Shown here: positions 40,961 to 46,900 of the stretch, piece by piece | Numbering within the stretch: position 1 is the first letter of the stretch | How the letters are laid out: each line of letters opens with the position of its first letter | Assembly (NCBI RefSeq): GCF_028372415.1 | Contig: NC_092874.1 | Span: 335,500,651-335,564,650 of the forward strand | DNA length: 64,000 bases | Source of the DNA: Notamacropus eugenii | Taxonomy: Eukaryota > Chordata > Mammalia > Diprotodontia > Macropodidae | Direction: 5' to 3' | Made by a program: the position numbers and the translations under genes | The notes under the pieces: generated by a model | Seen by the model: the letters and a program-made list of their open reading frames with translations, nothing else | What the model was told of the DNA's origin: nothing | Database searches by the model: none

Positions 40961-43900
40961 TAATAATAATACTCTCATATCTGTGGAGTACTTTGTCATT
41001 TCCAAAGCATTTCCCCACACATCATTTCATGGAACCCAATATGGCAGACATACCTTATGATCCCACTTTCAGCAGAGGAGAAGACTACGGCTCAGTCTTA
41101 AGAAGGACAATCCTTTTATTCCTCCCTAATTAATTCTCTATCCCACTTATCCCAGTGGCCATTCTAAATGTTCTCTTCTTCCCTCAAATCTCTCATGGTA
41201 TTTCCCCACCTTACACTCTCAGCTAAGGACCTGGACTTATTGGTATCTTAGCAAGAAAATTGAGGCCATTTGCTGTGTTTCCTTTTCTTTCCTTCCCTAC
41301 ATCTCAAAATCTCTTTATGTCCTTTACGTCATTCCCAGTTATGTCCTCATTTACAGCCTCTGATGAAGAAGCAGCCCTTGTGATGATTCATGCGGCCTTC
41401 TTTTTATAACGTCTACAGGTGCTCTGAAGAGGTCCCTTACATGAATATCTGCATTTTACAGGGAAAGATCCTGGGCACAGTGGCATCCAGCCAAACAGCA
41501 TTCCACTTTTCAAAGTTGCCAAGGTTACCGGGTTGTCAAGGACTTGCTCTGCCTGCCACATCGCCTTAGGCCAACCTAGGAGATGGTGACAAGCCCAGAT
41601 CCTAACCCTCTCCCCTTCTACACTCTAGGAGTTGACAGTGAAATTTCCTTTGAAGGAAATTCAATCCACACGAACCCAGAGACCCACTGCTGGTTCCAGC
41701 TATCCCTATGTGGAGATCACACTGGGGAACTTGACTGTACAACGAATCATGCAGCTGCAGCTTGAGCAGGTATGAGGCTCAGAGAGGCTGACTAAGGAGG
41801 GGGCAGGGCACTACATCATGGCAGGAGTCCTCTGCGTCATATGGCAGACAAGGGACATATTATGATTCTCATTTGATAGTCAGGTCCAGGACATCGAGTA
41901 TCTGAGGTTTAGGGACTTACCTCCTGGCATGATCACTAAGACAATAGCTACAAAAGCACAGAATCTCAGAGTTGGGAGGGACTTTTCATCTGGTCCAACC
42001 AATGCTTGAACAAGAATAGCCCTTACAACAATGCTGATAAATGTCCACCCAGTTTCTGTTCAAGGACCTCCTTCAACTGCGAAAACTAACCCTTGAGCCC
42101 ATTTCCTTTGGGGTCACTTTAATAGTTGGAAATTCTCTCTTTACAGGGAGATGGAAGGGATTTCTGGAGCTTTCTCCTCTTGCTCTTAAATTTATTCTCT
42201 GGGGCCGAATAGAATAATATGACAAGTCACTTTACTATGCAACAAATTTACAGTCAGCTATCGTACACTGCTAAAGGATGGGATACCCAACAGTATATAA
42301 GTATCAGTCTGGGATGTGTTTCAACTTTTTAAAAATTATTTTGAAAAAATATTTTGATGACTATATTTCAATAGAATTGATTTCTTTTGTATTTTATCCT
42401 ATGCTTTTAAAAACGTGATTCTGAGAAGGGATCCCTAGGCTTCACCAGATTGCCAGAGGGGTCCATGACACAAAAACAGGTTAGATGTCCTTGTTCAGGC
42501 TTCTACACCTCTTTCAGTCTGTCTTCACATAGTATGGTCTGGAGGCCTTTCACCATCTGAATTGTCTTCCTCCAATCACATTCTGGATCATCCAACTCCT
42601 TAATAAAACATGGTACCCAGTATAAAATGCCCCACGTGTGGGCTGACCACTAATAGAGCTAGTATTCCAACCCAGGTCCTCTGGTTCCAAAACCAGCCTC
42701 CTTTCCACTACATTGTATTACCTGTTACTCAATCCTACTGCCTTTCAGAAAGGACCCAGGGAGTTCCCAGGAAGGAAATTCCATAGCTGGAAAGGGATTC
42801 CTACTAATGATAAGAAAGTCCCCTTCCTCTATCAAAGTATCTGCAATTGTCACTGTCATGTTGAGAGCATGCTAAACTCCCATATGACTATCTTTCAAAT
42901 ATCAGGTAGCTATCATATATACCACCTCATACACATGCTCTATAGCTTTTTGGTGCCCTTTTTAAAAGGTAGCACACAGAACTCAACTCACTACTCCAGG
43001 TAATATGTAACCAGGGCAAAATACATTGGGATTCTCACTTCCCTAGTCCTGGACACCATACTTCTCTCCATACAACCTAAGACTTCATTAACTTTTGTTA
43101 GGGAGGGGAGGGAGGGGAAGGGGGTGGGTATATTACACACAAGATCTTTCTTCAGAAGATCTGGTGTCCAGCTGGGCAGCTAGGTGGTACAGTGGATAAA
43201 GCACCAGTGCAGGAGTCAGGATAACCTAAGTTCATATCTCACCTCAGACACTTGACACTCACTAGCTGTGTGACCTTGGGCAAGTCACTTAACCCCAATT
43301 GCCTCATCCTGGGTCATCTCCAGTCATCCTGATGAATATCTGGCCACTGGATTCAAATGACTCTGGAGGAGAAGTGAGGCTGGTGACCTGCACAGCTCTC
43401 CCTCACTCAAAACAACGTCAAGTGCAAGTCATGTCATCATTTCTCTGATGGCCTGGTCTTCTTTGGCAACAAAGGATGAACACACACACATTTGTCCAGC
43501 TCCATTTGTCCTACCTTATAAAGCTGGTGGGAAAAGGAAGCATATTCACCTCCACTCAATCATTCTCTAGCTGTTGCCATCACCTCTTTGATTCACGGTT
43601 GTCTCTCTTGCTTCGTTTTATTTTTGTTTTTGTGGATTCTCATCTCCACTTTTGACGTTTTACCTGCTAGAAAAGAAGAAAGTTTATCACCCTTATCCAT
43701 CTCCCTCCTTCCTCTTGCTTATCAACCAATGTATTCCTTTTAAACCAAACCACTAATTGCCCCATCTCCCCTTAGTCAGCGTTTCTCTCCTCAAGGCACA
43801 GGGAAATTGGGAGGCAGAGAAACCATAAGTTTGCAAAGAAGAGATAGCTAAACCTAGGCTGCTCATGCCACAAATCCCCACTATGGAGGCAGGGAACATT

Positions 43901-46900
43901 TGACCTATGAAAATAAGGAATTTTAATCTAGGTTCTTATTGAGTTCGATGTTGGGTTCATTGTTTTAGATGAAAGGTATGTGTCTCACATATAGAAGGAT
44001 GTAAGCCTACTCCAGAGAAGAATGTAAGTATATTTGGGATTGTGTACCATTTTTCCTTACCCATATCCCTTTCTTTCCCCACACTAGCAGTAAGAATATG
44101 AGAGCAAGGGAGAGCTAGGTGGCACAGTAGATAGAGCACAGGGCTTGGAATCAGAAAGACTCATCATCTGTTCAAATCTGACTTCAGACCCTTACCAGCT
44201 GTGTGACCTTGGGCAAGCCACTTAACCCCATTTGCCTCAGTTCTTTATCTGTAAAAACAAAGTCAAGTGCAAGTCATGTCATCATTTCTTTGATGGCATG
44301 GTCTTCTTCAGCAGCGAAGGATGAGCACACACACATTTATCTGTAAAATGAGACGGAGAAGGAAATGGCAAATCACTCTAGTATCTTTGCCAAGAAAACC
44401 TCAAATGGGGTCATGAAGAGTCAGACACAACTGAACAACAGTGCCAATTACATAACAAATTAGGACCAGGACTCCTCAGCTTGGCACTGAATCCCAAACA
44501 TGGAAGAAGACAGATTTTTGTGTATTAAAAGAAAAAAATTAACGGGATATAAACCAGGATACAGGATTAAGTCATCTGATTTCTGATTAGAGGAAAGGTT
44601 AAGGACTTTTTGAATTGGGAAGAAGAGAATGAACAGGTACAATTCCTTAAAATCAGAAAAAGAGATGTCCACTCCCTTCCCCAAGTATCTGTATTCAATG
44701 AAAGGAATAAGGAAATGATAGCTGATTGACCAGTATGGGGCCAGTTTTCAGATAAGACATACAGGTTGTTTGAAATGTATAATTGTGAGAAAACTCTTTG
44801 CCTCAGTCTTTGGATCTGACTGGGTTTCTGTTCAGCATAACCTAAGTCCTTAGTTAAGGGTCTCTAAGCAACAGGTAGAGGTGGCCCAGCTTCCCAGCTA
44901 CACAGGACTAGGTTCAAACAATGCAATAAGGTTTTCTCATAATTCATTTAAGTTTTCTCACAAGACAGAAATTGGACCATACCTGTAATTGAATAGAAAG
45001 GGAACTGAGCTATGTCTTGATGTGCCCTCTTGAGGACAAGCAGATCAAATTTAAATACTTTTCCACATGACAGTCCTTCAAATACTTGAAGATAGCCATC
45101 ATGTCTCAATATGTTGTCATGAGGCAATGAAAAGGTAAAGTAGACAGAGTGCCAGTACTGCATTCAGGAAGACCTATGTGCAAATATGACAGATGTCTAG
45201 ATCATTACCAGTTGTGTGACCCCGAAGAGTCACTTAACTTCTGACTTGCCTCAGTTTATCTATCTGTAGAATGGACAGTAATAACCTACCTCCCAAGATT
45301 ATTGTATAGATTGAGCCAGGTAATATTTGTAAAGCACTTTGAACACCCTAGGACAGCTAAGCTAAGACTGATCTTCCTGAGTTCAAATCTAGCCTTACTA
45401 GCTGTGTGACCTGGTCAAGTCACTTATCCCTGTTTGCCTCAATGTCTTCATATATAAAATGAGCCAGAGAAGAAAATGACAAACTGCTCTGGTATCTTTG
45501 CCAAGAAAACCCCAGATGGGGTCATGAAGAGTTGGACATGACTTGTACACCCTAAAGCACTATATAAGTGCTCAATATTGTAAACATGATTATTATTTCA
45601 TACCCTCCCCCCACACTCCCAAGCTTTGAATGCCTCATCACTGGAAGTCTTCAAATGGAAGCCTGGGTGGCCATTTATAGGGAATATTGTAAAGAGGATT
45701 TTTGTTCACATGTGGGTTAGTCTACATGATATCAAGGTCTTTTTCAACTCTGGGATTCTGTGACTTTAACATGTGTGAGCATGCCTACAAGCAGACTTTA
45801 TGGAATGTTCTCTGTTATTCATAATCTTTTCCTTCATGGATTTCCCCAATCTCTCTACTCTGGGGATTCTGTGGAGCAGTGATTTTAGTGCCCTGATTTC
45901 TTGTTGATTGAGCCAATGGAATCACCTGGGATTCTTTTGGGCAAGTGTCTAGGTCCCAGCACTAGAAAACCATACCAAATAGAAGGGATTTTGAACTGGA
46001 GCTCTTTGCTCTGATGTCTGCTTTTCTTTCCAAGTGTTCAGTTTCTCAGTCTTGCCCAGGGTGGGTTGCTTCCTCAGATCTGGTTACTGAGCCCCTGTTC
46101 CTATTGAAATTCCAGTGGATTTTCATAGAAATTATAGAATCCTAGGATTTAGAACTGGAGGACCTTAGAGGTTGTCTGGCCCAATGCCCTCATTTTAGAG
46201 ATGAGGGGGCTAGAGAGGGCAAGTCTCTGACCAAAAGTCACATGGTGAGTCAGTGGCAAAGCTGAGACTTGGACCCAATGCCCAGTAAAGTCTATCATAT
46301 CACATAACTACTCTTCTCTGAATCCTTGTGTAGTGATAGGAAGAGGGGCTAGATCTGTGATTTCATTCTCTAAGTGAGGAAATTCCCTCCACCAATTTGA
46401 GTCAGCATCTTAAAGATCCCCCTAAGAACACAGAGAGATTAAGTGACTTGAGGAGTCACAAGAAGCCAGCATGTGTCAGAGTTGGGTCTTCCTGGCTTTG
46501 GGTCAATCTCTCTATCTACTATGCCATACTGCTTCTCATTCTATAACCAACCACCCCCAAAAAGCAAAAGGGAGAATCTTTAGGCCTCTGGGAGAGGTCT
46601 GCCCTCCTACCTCCTTAGTCAGTATAGCCCAAGACAAGTGCAAACAAGCAGGCTTCCTCTCAGAGGCCTGGACATTTATGTTCTATAAATTATATATTAT
46701 GCATTTATTATATATTATATTCTATAAATTATATATTGTGTATTTATTATATTGTGTATAATATATATCATTATCCACGTGTGCATAAGCTATACCTATA
46801 CATACATGCATGTATACATATACATACATACCTATACAGAGAGAGAGTTTTATCACCACCCTGTGCTCTGTGAACACATGTGAGGAAACTGTGAGAGGAA

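Noticed and set aside
40800-41060. Poly-tyrosine and poly-valine frames
   Set aside because: Products of the TAC trinucleotide repeat.
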